Assembly (NCBI GenBank): GCA_030537595.1
Contig: JAUNVR010000005.1
Coordinates: 57,169 to 90,002 of the forward strand
DNA: 32,834 nt
Source: Eubacteriales bacterium
GTDB lineage: Bacteria; Bacillota; Clostridia; Saccharofermentanales; DTU023
Direction of reading: 5' to 3'
Part shown: one piece after another, positions 22,308 to 30,272 of the stretch
Layout: each line of letters starts with the position of its first letter
How positions within the stretch are numbered: position 1 is the stretch's first letter
Program-made: the position numbers and the translations under genes
The notes under the pieces: model-generated
Database searches by the model: none
What the model saw: the letters and a program-made list of their open reading frames with translations, nothing else
What the model was told of the DNA's origin: nothing

Positions 22308-23714
22308 ATGCGGAAAGATTCATATGCTGAGGTCATGGCAGCAAAGGAAGAGATTATCAAAGCAGCAGTAGGTCTGGATTACAGCCAGTTCGAGCGCGGG
22401 CTCGGCTTTGATTATGCTGGCCTGATGGATTCTGTACCCTATACGGGAGCTGAAGTCCGTGAGATTTTAGCGGGTCTGGGGGTCGGCAATACACCGCTGA
22501 TTGAAGCTAAAAATATTACCCGTTTACTGCGCAAATTTTCCGCGCCAGGTTATGGGGCGAGAATCGTAATTAAGGACGAGGCCCAAAATCCCTCCGGTAG
22601 CTTTAAGGCGCGCCGCGCCGCCCTTTCAGTCTATGAGGCGAAAAGACTCGGCTACGAGGGTGTAGTTGCGGCAACTTCTGGAAACTACGGGGCCGCAGTC
22701 GCAGCCATGGCTGCGAAGCTTAATTTGCGCTGTATTGTGGTGCAGGAGTGCTATGACTCACGTGGCATTGGCCAACCTGAGATTTTAGAAAAGCAGAGAG
22801 CTTGTGAGGCTCTGGGTGCCGAGGTTGTCCAACTTACTGTCGGGCCAGAACTTTTTTATGAGACCCTGTGCATTTTAAAAGAGACTGGTTTTTACAATGC
22901 ATCACTTTACACCCCCTCAGCAATCCGGGGTATTGAGAGTCTGGGCTATGAGCTAATTCAGCAAAGCCGCGAACTCTTTGGCAAGGATCCAGACTATGTG
23001 ATAGCGACCAATGCTGGGGGTGGGAACCTGAGTGGTACTGCTCGCGGGATTCGTGCAGCCCAGGCGGAAGGGGCAAAGGTCTATGCCGCTTCAGTTGATT
23101 TAAGTGGTTTACACATGGCCTCGGATCTAGACTTTAACCGCAAATCCTTTACCACAGGTCATACTGGCTTTGGTATCCCCTTTACAGTCCGCCCCGATCG
23201 CTCCGATGTGCCGCGCAACGCTGCTCGGCCTTTGCGCTATCTGGATGGCTATCTCCTAGTGAAGCAGGGCGAGGTTTTCTACCTGACCGAATGCTTAGCA
23301 GCACTCGAGGGGCTAGAGCGTGGGCCAGCTGGAAATACTTCCTTAGCTGCGGCCTTTGCCCTCGCCAGAACACGGCCTGAAGATGAATTGATTATTGTCC
23401 AGGAGACTGAATACACCGGAGCTGGCAAGCACCCGATGGCTCAATTGAGCTTTGCTCGCCAGCAGGGTATTGACTTGAGCTTTGGTGACCCAGATACGGA
23501 AGTGCCGGGCCAGTCCATAGTTCTGCCGGATAGTCCAGCCGCGCTTAAGCTGCGGGAGTATCCCTTGGAGAACTTACGCCTGTCCGCGCTTCGCCATTGC
23601 TTAGCTGGACGTTCCGTGGCTAGTTTAGCAGCTGAGGAGCTAAGCTATTTAGCCGAGGAATTAGGCCTCGAGCGAGAAGCTTTAGATCCGCTTTTAGAGC
23701 AGTTTGAAGGATAA
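22308..23714 (+). CDS. ortB: 2-amino-4-ketopentanoate thiolase, beta subunit
   Basis: The PLP-binding subunit of the thiolase that cleaves 2-amino-4-oxopentanoate with CoA to acetyl-CoA and D-alanine, 468 residues as expected. It has a fold-type II (threonine-synthase-like) PLP domain: the Schiff-base Lys100 lies in NPSGSFKARRAAL, followed by ATSGNYGAAVAAMA, which binds the phosphate, and TNAGGGNLSG. The ATG at 22308 is preceded by GGGAGGAGG inside the end of the Ord-OrtA gene, one base after its stop. OrtA is supplied by the fused C-terminal domain of the preceding protein, so the complex here must include the whole fusion. Confidence 0.94.
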   Translation: MRKDSYAEVMAAKEEIIKAAVGLDYSQFERGLGFDYAGLMDSVPYTGAEVREILAGLGVGNTPLIEAKNITRLLRKFSAPGYGARIVIKDEAQNPSGSFKARRAALSVYEAKRLGYEGVVAATSGNYGAAVAAMAAKLNLRCIVVQECYDSRGIGQPEILEKQRACEALGAEVVQLTVGPELFYETLCILKETGFYNASLYTPSAIRGIESLGYELIQQSRELFGKDPDYVIATNAGGGNLSGTARGIRAAQAEGAKVYAASVDLSGLHMASDLDFNRKSFTTGHTGFGIPFTVRPDRSDVPRNAARPLRYLDGYLLVKQGEVFYLTECLAALEGLERGPAGNTSLAAAFALARTRPEDELIIVQETEYTGAGKHPMAQLSFARQQGIDLSFGDPDTEVPGQSIVLPDSPAALKLREYPLENLRLSALRHCLAGRSVASLAAEELSYLAEELGLEREALDPLLEQFEG

Positions 23715-23725
23715 AGGAGGATAAG

Positions 23726-24097
23726 ATGCCGAGACCGGATGATTTTGAAAAACGTAGAGCTCACTTAAGAGAATTGAGTGACGAGGAAATTTATGAACGC
23801 TTCTGGCAGCTTGCGAACCAATTAGTTGATCCGCTGTTGGAGGCTGGAAAGATTTATACAACCCCCGCAATCGAGCGCTCAATCCTCCTCCGCATGGGTT
23901 TTTCCTCGGTTGATGCAAAGCCCCTAGTCGACCAAATGATTGAGCGAGAGCTTTTAAACCATGGTGCAGGACATCTAATTTGGCGACTCGGGCAGCATTG
24001 GGATATCGACTATCTGGAAGCCGGGCAGCGTCTCCTGAAGGGAGAGGGCTGGACTGAGCTGGCAGAAATCTTTGGCCAGGAGGTGCAGGATGACTAA
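23726..24097 (+). CDS. oraS: D-ornithine 4,5-aminomutase, small subunit
   Basis: A 123-residue protein matching the small subunit of the B12- and PLP-dependent ornithine aminomutase in size and position. It has RPDDFEKRRAHLRELSDEEI at the start and LVDPLLEAGKIYTTPAIERS, IERELLNHGAGHLIWRLG further on. It stabilises and caps the large subunit, OraE. AAAGGAGG lies eight bases before the ATG. The coding end overlaps the oraE start by eight bases, giving coupled synthesis of the two subunits. Confidence 0.93.
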   Translation: MPRPDDFEKRRAHLRELSDEEIYERFWQLANQLVDPLLEAGKIYTTPAIERSILLRMGFSSVDAKPLVDQMIERELLNHGAGHLIWRLGQHWDIDYLEAGQRLLKGEGWTELAEIFGQEVQDD

Positions 24098-26348
24098 GTC
24101 AAAAGCAGGTCAAAAGATCGACAAAGGCTTGGGCAAGAACCCCTTAAAGGCCAATCAACGCATGGACATTCGCGATGTCTTGGCAGGCTTGGAGGACTAC
24201 CATCCGGCCAGGCATCCCTGGCATTGGCGTGAGGGCCGCAACGAGCCACGGAAAATTGGTGACTTCGAGTATTACGAAAGTTCAAAGCCGGTCAAAGCCT
24301 CAGTCCCGCTTTCCGGTTCTCGGGGCTTTGGCTATATTGATCCGCAGCCGGATTGCGTGATCACTACAGAAATAGCTTCGGGGCGCTTCGAAGATGATAT
24401 TCGCAGAATGCGGATGGCAGCATGGAATGGTGCCGACCACATCATGGTTATTCGGACTGCCGGCCAGTCCCACATTGACTCCTTACTGGAGGGCACGACC
24501 CAGGGTATTGGCGGGATTGCGGTTACACGTAAGCAGTGCCGGGCGACCAGACGCGCCCTCGATTGGATTGAAGAAGAGGTCGGCAGACCTTTGAACTTCC
24601 ACTCCTATGTTTCCGGGGTGGCTGGCCCAGACATTGCTGTAATGTTTGTCGAAGAGGGCGTTTCCGGGGTCCACCAGGATCCGCAGTACAATGTTCTATA
24701 CCGGAACATTAATATGCTGCGCTCATTTGTCGATGCCTGTGAGTCAAAGAAAATTCTCGCCTATGGAGAAATGCTACAAATTGACGGAGCCCATAATGCG
24801 AATGCGACAGCAATGGAAGCCTGGAAGGTGATGCCGGAGCTGATGGTGCAACACGCGATAAACTCCGCCTTCTCACGGCGCGTCGGAATTAAGCCGGAGA
24901 ACATTGCACTCTCGACGGTACCACCGACGGCACCGCCAGCGCCTTGTATGCGCTTAGACTTACCCTATGCGGTAGCCTTGCGCGACCTCTTTAGAGATTA
25001 CAAGATGCGGGCTCAGATGAATACTAAGTACATGGAATCGGATATGCGGGAGGCGACTGTGACCCACAGTTTAAACCTAGTCATCTCGCGTCTGACCTCA
25101 GCAGATATTCAATCGACGATTACTCCTGATGAGGGGCGTAATGTGCCCTGGCACTATAACAATATCGCAGCTTTGAATACTGCAAGACAGGCCTTAACAG
25201 GTCTGGATGGCTTCCGCAAAATGGTTAAGATTGACCGCTCAGGTGAGCTCGGTAAAGAGGCCAGGGAGCTGAAGGAGCGTGCCATCCTCTTTATGGAAGA
25301 AATGCTCGAAAGCGGCGGTTACTTCTCGGCGGTTGAAGCAGGCTTCTTCATCGATTCCGGACTCTATCCAGAGCGTAAGGGTGATGGAATTGCCAGAGAG
25401 CGTGAGGGTGGAATTGGGGCGAATGCTCTGTTCTACCGGGCGGAGGATTATTTTGCCCCGGTCTCAGTGCACTACGGCAATAACAATTTACCTGAAGGCA
25501 TTGAAAGAGCTGAAGACGCAATCGGTGGAGATACCTTCCAATGTCCTGAAAAAATCGTCTTTATTGATGAATTAGACGAGGATGACAACGTCAATAAGAG
25601 GATTGAGGCAAAGCAGAAGTACTACGATCAGCACAACCTAATTCGGCCGGAGGTCGAGTGGCTGGCAGATGGGGTCGTCGTTCTCCAACTCTTCCTCCCC
25701 CTCGACGCACACAGAGCAGAATTTGCGGCGATGGCAATTGGTGAAAAGCTCGGCCTAAAGGACTGCGTTGTAATCAATAAGCAAGTCTGCCACCCGGCTG
25801 AGGGCTGCCTGCTGGAAATGAAGGGAGTAGTCGACTTTGACATTGATATTAATGACTTAGTCATTCCTGAAAAAGTTGAAAATCTCTCTGAAAAAGAAAT
25901 CCGCGCTGCGATTCACGAGCAGCCAATGACTGTGGTTGCGGCAACTGTAGGTGAGGACGAGCACTCGGTCGGCTTAAAAGAAATATTGGATATCAAACAT
26001 GGCGGGATTGAGGGCTTTGGGATTAAGTACCACTATCTTGGCACCTCCTGCCCGGTGGACAAATTGGTCGATGCGGCAATTGAGACTAATGCGGATGCAA
26101 TTTTACAGTCGACAATTATTTCGCATGACGATATCCACATTAAAAACATGCAGCGCTTGGCCCAAATCTGCGTTGAACGTGGGGTGCGCGACCGCTTGAT
26201 TCTGGTCGGCGGTGGTACTCAGGTCAACAATGAGATGGCCTTAGATGCGGGCTTAGACGTCGGCTTTGGCCGCGGCTCCAAGGGTATCGATGTTGCTTCC
26301 TTCCTGGTCAAAAAGCGCCGTGAGAAAGCAGCAGAAGCAGAAGAATAA
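24090..26348 (+). CDS. oraE: D-ornithine 4,5-aminomutase, large subunit
   Basis: The catalytic subunit (752 residues) converts D-ornithine to 2,4-diaminopentanoate by radical chemistry with adenosylcobalamin and PLP. A large barrel region is followed by the C-terminal Rossmann B12 domain, with the base-off motif Asp623-x-His625-x-x-Gly628 (DEHSVG). Lys636 lies 11 residues after the cobalt-binding His. This is the same spacing as His618 and Lys629 in the characterised clostridial enzyme, where that Lys binds PLP. ILVGGGTQVNNEMA closes the B12 fold. I chose the ATG at 24090 because AGGAGG (24078-24083) stands six bases before it; it overlaps oraS by eight bases. Confidence is high. Confidence 0.96.
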   Translation: MTKSKAGQKIDKGLGKNPLKANQRMDIRDVLAGLEDYHPARHPWHWREGRNEPRKIGDFEYYESSKPVKASVPLSGSRGFGYIDPQPDCVITTEIASGRFEDDIRRMRMAAWNGADHIMVIRTAGQSHIDSLLEGTTQGIGGIAVTRKQCRATRRALDWIEEEVGRPLNFHSYVSGVAGPDIAVMFVEEGVSGVHQDPQYNVLYRNINMLRSFVDACESKKILAYGEMLQIDGAHNANATAMEAWKVMPELMVQHAINSAFSRRVGIKPENIALSTVPPTAPPAPCMRLDLPYAVALRDLFRDYKMRAQMNTKYMESDMREATVTHSLNLVISRLTSADIQSTITPDEGRNVPWHYNNIAALNTARQALTGLDGFRKMVKIDRSGELGKEARELKERAILFMEEMLESGGYFSAVEAGFFIDSGLYPERKGDGIAREREGGIGANALFYRAEDYFAPVSVHYGNNNLPEGIERAEDAIGGDTFQCPEKIVFIDELDEDDNVNKRIEAKQKYYDQHNLIRPEVEWLADGVVVLQLFLPLDAHRAEFAAMAIGEKLGLKDCVVINKQVCHPAEGCLLEMKGVVDFDIDINDLVIPEKVENLSEKEIRAAIHEQPMTVVAATVGEDEHSVGLKEILDIKHGGIEGFGIKYHYLGTSCPVDKLVDAAIETNADAILQSTIISHDDIHIKNMQRLAQICVERGVRDRLILVGGGTQVNNEMALDAGLDVGFGRGSKGIDVASFLVKKRREKAAEAEE

Positions 26349-26353
26349 GCAAG

Positions 26354-26377
26354 CTGCCGCTCCAGAAGGGGCGGCAG
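26354..26377 (+). other. GC-rich hairpin between oraE and the GlmL-like gene
   Basis: CTGCCGCTCC and GGGGCGGCAG form a 10-bp stem (one G-T pair) with an AGAA tetraloop, six bases after the oraE stop. It is followed by an A-rich stretch rather than T residues, so it is not a normal terminator on the plus strand. It may protect the upstream mRNA or lower expression of the downstream genes. Confidence 0.6.
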
Positions 26378-26403
26378 AATAAAAATAGAAGCGAAGTGCA
26401 GAA

Positions 26404-27792
26404 GTGAAGAAAGTGGACTTATTACTGGCGGAAATTGGTTCAACTACAACTGTGATGAACGCCTTTACCGATCTCGATAGTGATGATCCAAAGTTCTTGG
26501 GCCAGGGGCAGTCGCACACGACAGTGCTCGAGGGAGATGTTTCGATTGGCTTGCGTTTGGCGCTAGAGGACTTAGAGGCAAAGTTGCCCGGCTGGTCTTA
26601 CGCCGGTGCCGAGATGCTGGCGACCTCCTCAGCAGCTGGAGGCCTTCGGATGACAGTCCACGGTTTAGTTTACGACATGACCGTTAGGGCGGCTCGTGAA
26701 GCAGCCCTAGGCTCTGGAGCAGTTGTCACGATGGTCACCGCTGGGCGCCTGCGCCGCGGTGATTTAAAAAAGATCCAAGAACTCAAGCCAAAGATGTTCT
26801 TTTTAGCCGGGGGCACAGATTACGGGGAACGCGATACGGCAATCTATAATTACGAGCTGCTGATGAGTGTAATGCCAGAAATCCCCCTAGTCTACGCCGG
26901 GAATATCGAAAACCATGAGGAATTGACTTTGCTCGGCGAAGAGGCGGGCTATAAGCTCTACTTATCGGAAAATGTTTATCCCTCCTTGGATCAGTTGAAC
27001 ATCGAGCCGGCTCGCCACTTAGTGCATCAGGTCTTTGAAGAGCATATTGTGCACTCCCCGGGCATGGGGAAGATTCGTGAGCTGGTCTCCGGGCACATTC
27101 TGCCAACCCCTGGCGCAGTTATGGAAGCGACCTTGTTGGCGGCTGAAATGCTCGGTGATGTAATGGTTTTCGATGTTGGCGGGGCGACCACGGACCTGCA
27201 TTCTGCGACCGCAGGAAGCCCGACAATTGAAGCAATCCAAAGTCAGGCCGAGCCTTTTGCGAAACGAACGGTTGAAGGAGACCTGGGCCTGTACGTCAAT
27301 CGGCAGAGCTTAATTGAGCAGTTTAGCCCGGAAGAGCGGAAGGCAAAACTGCCGGAGGCGGAAAGGTTTTTAAAAGAAGCTAAGGAAATTCCCACTGATG
27401 CAGGGGAGCGAGACTTCCTCGAAGCCTTGACGATTAAAGCCTGCGATGTAGCTTTAAAGCGGCACGCCGGCAGATTAGTCAATCTTTATGGGCCGACCGG
27501 CCGACAAACCATAGCCAAGGGCAAGGACCTAAGCCAAATAAAATATGTGATTGGGACGGGTGGTGCCTTGACCCGCCTGCCACATGGGCGCAAAATCTTA
27601 GAGCGTGCTTTGACCGGCCAAAAAAGGGACCTCCTCCTACCGACGGAGGAGCTAAGTTACTTACTGGATCAGGATTACATCATGGCTGCGCTCGGGGTTT
27701 TGGCCAAGCGGCACCCACGGGCGGCTCGTATCCTGCTCTTGAAATCCCTGGGTCTGCCCTTGGATTTAGCCCAGAACGCAGTAGCCGATTGA
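26404..27792 (+). CDS. GlmL/MutL-family ATPase of the aminomutase cluster
   Basis: A 462-residue protein of the GlmL/MutL family of actin-like ATPases, not the DNA-repair MutL. These proteins sit beside B12-dependent mutases and are thought to help reactivate them or exchange damaged cofactor. Visible nucleotide-binding elements are AEIGSTTT (9-16), VFDVGGATTDL (about 255-265) and VIGTGGALTRL (about 382-392), the phosphate and adenosine loops of this fold. MLATSSAAGGLRM and FFLAGGTDYGERD are also family-like. The GTG start at 26404 has only a weak ribosome site. Its place right after oraE suggests that it serves ornithine aminomutase; this is inferred, not shown. Confidence 0.88.
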   Translation: MKKVDLLLAEIGSTTTVMNAFTDLDSDDPKFLGQGQSHTTVLEGDVSIGLRLALEDLEAKLPGWSYAGAEMLATSSAAGGLRMTVHGLVYDMTVRAAREAALGSGAVVTMVTAGRLRRGDLKKIQELKPKMFFLAGGTDYGERDTAIYNYELLMSVMPEIPLVYAGNIENHEELTLLGEEAGYKLYLSENVYPSLDQLNIEPARHLVHQVFEEHIVHSPGMGKIRELVSGHILPTPGAVMEATLLAAEMLGDVMVFDVGGATTDLHSATAGSPTIEAIQSQAEPFAKRTVEGDLGLYVNRQSLIEQFSPEERKAKLPEAERFLKEAKEIPTDAGERDFLEALTIKACDVALKRHAGRLVNLYGPTGRQTIAKGKDLSQIKYVIGTGGALTRLPHGRKILERALTGQKRDLLLPTEELSYLLDQDYIMAALGVLAKRHPRAARILLLKSLGLPLDLAQNAVAD

Positions 27793-27829
27793 CGGAAGTT
27801 TGACGGGAATTGCCGGCGATTGACAGAAA
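27789..27829 (+). repeat. Three direct repeats TTGACrGrAA before orr
   Basis: TTGACGGAAG (27789), TTGACGGGAA (27800) and TTGACAGAAA (27820) lie 11 and 20 bases apart, about one and two turns of the helix. The first overlaps the stop of the GlmL-like gene. The third also reads as a TTGACA -35 hexamer, but no good -10 follows at 17 bases. They may be activator-binding sites for a promoter serving orr and alr. Confidence 0.4.
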
Positions 27830-27915
27830 ATACTTACTTGTAAGCGATAGGTACTGCAATAAACTAGCTTTAAGCTTTAAAAAATCTTTAGCTGTTATTG
27901 CAAGGAGGTACAGAA

Positions 27916-28977
27916 ATGACATATCCATCACTCTTAATAGACCGTAAGAAGTTCCAGGAAAACGCCAGTAAAATGGTCGAATTTCTAAAGTCAAAAAACC
28001 TAGACTACCATCTGGTGACTAAGGCCTTCTGCGCCTGGCCACCTTTAATCGAGGCTTTACATGAGCTTGGGATCAGAAACTTTGCCGATTCACGAATCAT
28101 TAATTTAAAACGGCTGAGACCATATTCAGACTCGAGCCTCTTAACGCGGATTCCGCAGATTTCAGAGGCGGCCGAAGTCGTCGAATTTGCAGATATTTCA
28201 CTAAATTCAGAACTGGCAACAATCCAAGCCTTAAACGCAGCAGCCAAGGCTCAGAATAAAGTCCATAAAATTATTGTGATGCTGGAGATGGGCGATTTGC
28301 GTGAGGGTATGCCACTCAAGCAGGTGCCCTATATCTTCCCGGAAATTATGGACTTAGAGCAGATTGAAGTAATTGGGATTGGCGCAAACTTTAATTGCTA
28401 TGGTGGGGTCATTCCCGACTTTAACTTGCTGCACGCCCTAGCCGTAGTGCGTGAGGACTTAGAGCACGACTATGAACGTAAGTTCCCGCTGATCTCCGGC
28501 GGTAACTCGGGCAGCCTGCACCTTCTCTTGGCAGGTCAATTACCACCAGAGATTAATCACCTAAGGATTGGCGAGGCCTACCTACTGGGTCGCGAGACCT
28601 CCTACGGTAAACGCGTCCTGGACCTACATGAGGATGTGTTCACCCTGCGGAGCGAAATCATCGAGATCTATGACAAGCCTTCAGTGCCCCGGGGTAAACG
28701 CGGCTTGAATGCAGCCGGGGAAAGGACTGAGTTTATTGATCAAGGAATTATTAAACGCGGAATTTGCGCGATGGGTGGACAAGATGTAGTTCCCAAGGGT
28801 TTAAGATCGCTTTTACCAGGGGTTGAGCTACTCGGTAACTCCCAGGATCATACAATATTTAAGTTGGAGGGTGCAGGAGCGACACTAGATGTTGGTGACC
28901 AGCTCGACTTCAGCTTAAATTACGTCAGTTTAGTTCAGGCTTTCACCTCAGAGTACGTGAATAAGGAATTAATTTAG
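27916..28977 (+). CDS. orr: Ornithine racemase
   Basis: A PLP-dependent racemase of the alanine racemase-like N-terminal barrel family, 353 residues. It provides D-ornithine for OraSE from L-ornithine. The PLP Lys is Lys36 in YHLVTKAFCAWP; later blocks are FADSRIINLKRL, VMLEMGDLREGM, ISGGNSGSLHLL and LRIGEAYLLGRETSYG, all typical of Orr. The ATG at 27916 follows AAGGAGG; the open frame a little further upstream is not needed. A 123-base gap with direct repeats separates it from the GlmL-like gene, so it may also have its own promoter. Related YhfX-type proteins share the fold, but the cluster context makes ornithine the likely substrate. Confidence 0.92.
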   Translation: MTYPSLLIDRKKFQENASKMVEFLKSKNLDYHLVTKAFCAWPPLIEALHELGIRNFADSRIINLKRLRPYSDSSLLTRIPQISEAAEVVEFADISLNSELATIQALNAAAKAQNKVHKIIVMLEMGDLREGMPLKQVPYIFPEIMDLEQIEVIGIGANFNCYGGVIPDFNLLHALAVVREDLEHDYERKFPLISGGNSGSLHLLLAGQLPPEINHLRIGEAYLLGRETSYGKRVLDLHEDVFTLRSEIIEIYDKPSVPRGKRGLNAAGERTEFIDQGIIKRGICAMGGQDVVPKGLRSLLPGVELLGNSQDHTIFKLEGAGATLDVGDQLDFSLNYVSLVQAFTSEYVNKELI

Positions 28978-29072
28978 AGAAGCCGGCCAAAGAGAATTAG
29001 GTCGGTGAGAATTAACTAAGCTAAATGCGGCTGAATTAAGAGCTCATTGATTATTACTTGAAAGGAGTCCGC

Positions 29073-30218
29073 ATGACTTATAGTAGAGAAAAGTCGCGAA
29101 CTTGGGTTGAGGTCTCGCGGAGCAGATTGTTATATAACTTGCGGGCAATCCGCAAGCAAGTACCAGCCAGCGCAAAGTTTTGTGTCGTGGTTAAAGCGGA
29201 TGCCTATGGCCATGGCGCTGAGTTTGTGGCCGGAGTAGCCGAAGCCTATGGTCTGGCAGATTTTTTTGCAGTTGCCAATCTTGATGAGGCAGAGCGCCTG
29301 CGCCAGGCAGGGATTAAATTGCCGATCTTAATCATGAGCCATGTGGCAGTTGAAGAAGTAGAGCAGTTATTAGACTTAAATTTACGCCCGACCATAGCTA
29401 GCCTGCGTGAGGCAAGGGCCTATGCCGAGGCCTTAAAGAAATTAGGCAAGAGCTTAAAAGTCCATCTAAAATTAGACACGGGAATGGCTCGACTCGGCAT
29501 CTTATGTCACGAAAAAGAGAAGCAGGCGGTGCTTGATGAACTTAGCGCGATTGGCGAGCTGCCCGAAATCGAAATTGAGGGCATCTTCTCCCACTTTGCT
29601 TCCGCCGGCAGTGACCCAGAATACCAGAAATTACAGTACGCGCGTTTTATTGGGATTTGTAATGGGCTTGCTGAACGCGGGCTTGAGATTCCAATCCGTC
29701 ACATTGCAAATTCCTCAACGATTGTGAACCACCCTGAGATGTCCTTAGACATGGTTCGGGCAGGGATCATTGTCTACGGCAGCTATGAAAGTTATCTCGA
29801 CTATAGAATCCTCCCACTTAAGCCAGTCATGGATTACCAGTCGCGGATTTCAGAAATTCGTCAGATTGAAGCAGGTGAGACAGTTGGCTACGGAAGAACC
29901 TGGACCGCAGAGCGAGCGACTACCCTGGCAGTAATTGAGGCTGGATACTCAGATGGCCTGCCGCGAAGTCTGTCCAATTGTGGTGTAGTTTCAATTCGCG
30001 GCCAGCATTGTCCGATTGTCGGCCGGGTCTGCATGGACCGGAGCATGCTGGATGTTACGGATTTACCGGAGGTCAGAATCGGCGACATAGCACATTTATT
30101 TGGGGGAGCAGAGCCTGATTTCATCAGCGCAGATGAGCAGGCAGCGCTGGCCGGCACAATCTCCTACGAGCTATTTTGTAATGTAAATCGGAGAGTTCCC
30201 AGGATCTACGTTGACTAA
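29073..30218 (+). CDS. alr: Alanine racemase
   Basis: A 381-residue PLP enzyme with all Alr landmarks: Lys41 in VVVKADAYGHG forms the internal aldimine, LKLDTGMARLG follows in the barrel, the opposite-face catalytic Tyr lies in EAGYSDGLPR, and GRVCMDRSMLDVT and SYELFCNVNRRVPR mark the C-terminal domain. The ATG at 29073 follows AAAGGAG; an upstream in-frame TTG is rejected. Alr usually serves cell-wall D-Ala supply. Here it follows orr on the same strand, and the thiolase step releases D-alanine, so it probably also converts that product to L-alanine for further metabolism. Both roles are compatible. Confidence 0.95.
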   Translation: MTYSREKSRTWVEVSRSRLLYNLRAIRKQVPASAKFCVVVKADAYGHGAEFVAGVAEAYGLADFFAVANLDEAERLRQAGIKLPILIMSHVAVEEVEQLLDLNLRPTIASLREARAYAEALKKLGKSLKVHLKLDTGMARLGILCHEKEKQAVLDELSAIGELPEIEIEGIFSHFASAGSDPEYQKLQYARFIGICNGLAERGLEIPIRHIANSSTIVNHPEMSLDMVRAGIIVYGSYESYLDYRILPLKPVMDYQSRISEIRQIEAGETVGYGRTWTAERATTLAVIEAGYSDGLPRSLSNCGVVSIRGQHCPIVGRVCMDRSMLDVTDLPEVRIGDIAHLFGGAEPDFISADEQAALAGTISYELFCNVNRRVPRIYVD

Positions 30219-30225
30219 TTTGCGC

Positions 30226-30255
30226 TCACAGTTGAAGATATAAGTTGAACTGTGA
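30226..30255 (+). other. Short inverted repeat between alr and the next gene
   Basis: TCACAGTT (30226-30233) and AACTGTGA (30248-30255) form an 8-bp inverted repeat with a 14-base spacer, just ahead of the GAGGAG ribosome site of the following gene. There is no T-run. It could be an operator or a weak RNA hairpin. Confidence 0.35.
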
Positions 30256-30272
30256 AAGAAGAGGAGTCAACG

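Noticed and set aside
26404-27792. DNA mismatch repair MutL
   Set aside because: The protein has actin-like phosphate loops and none of the GHKL ATPase motifs; its neighbours are B12-mutase genes.
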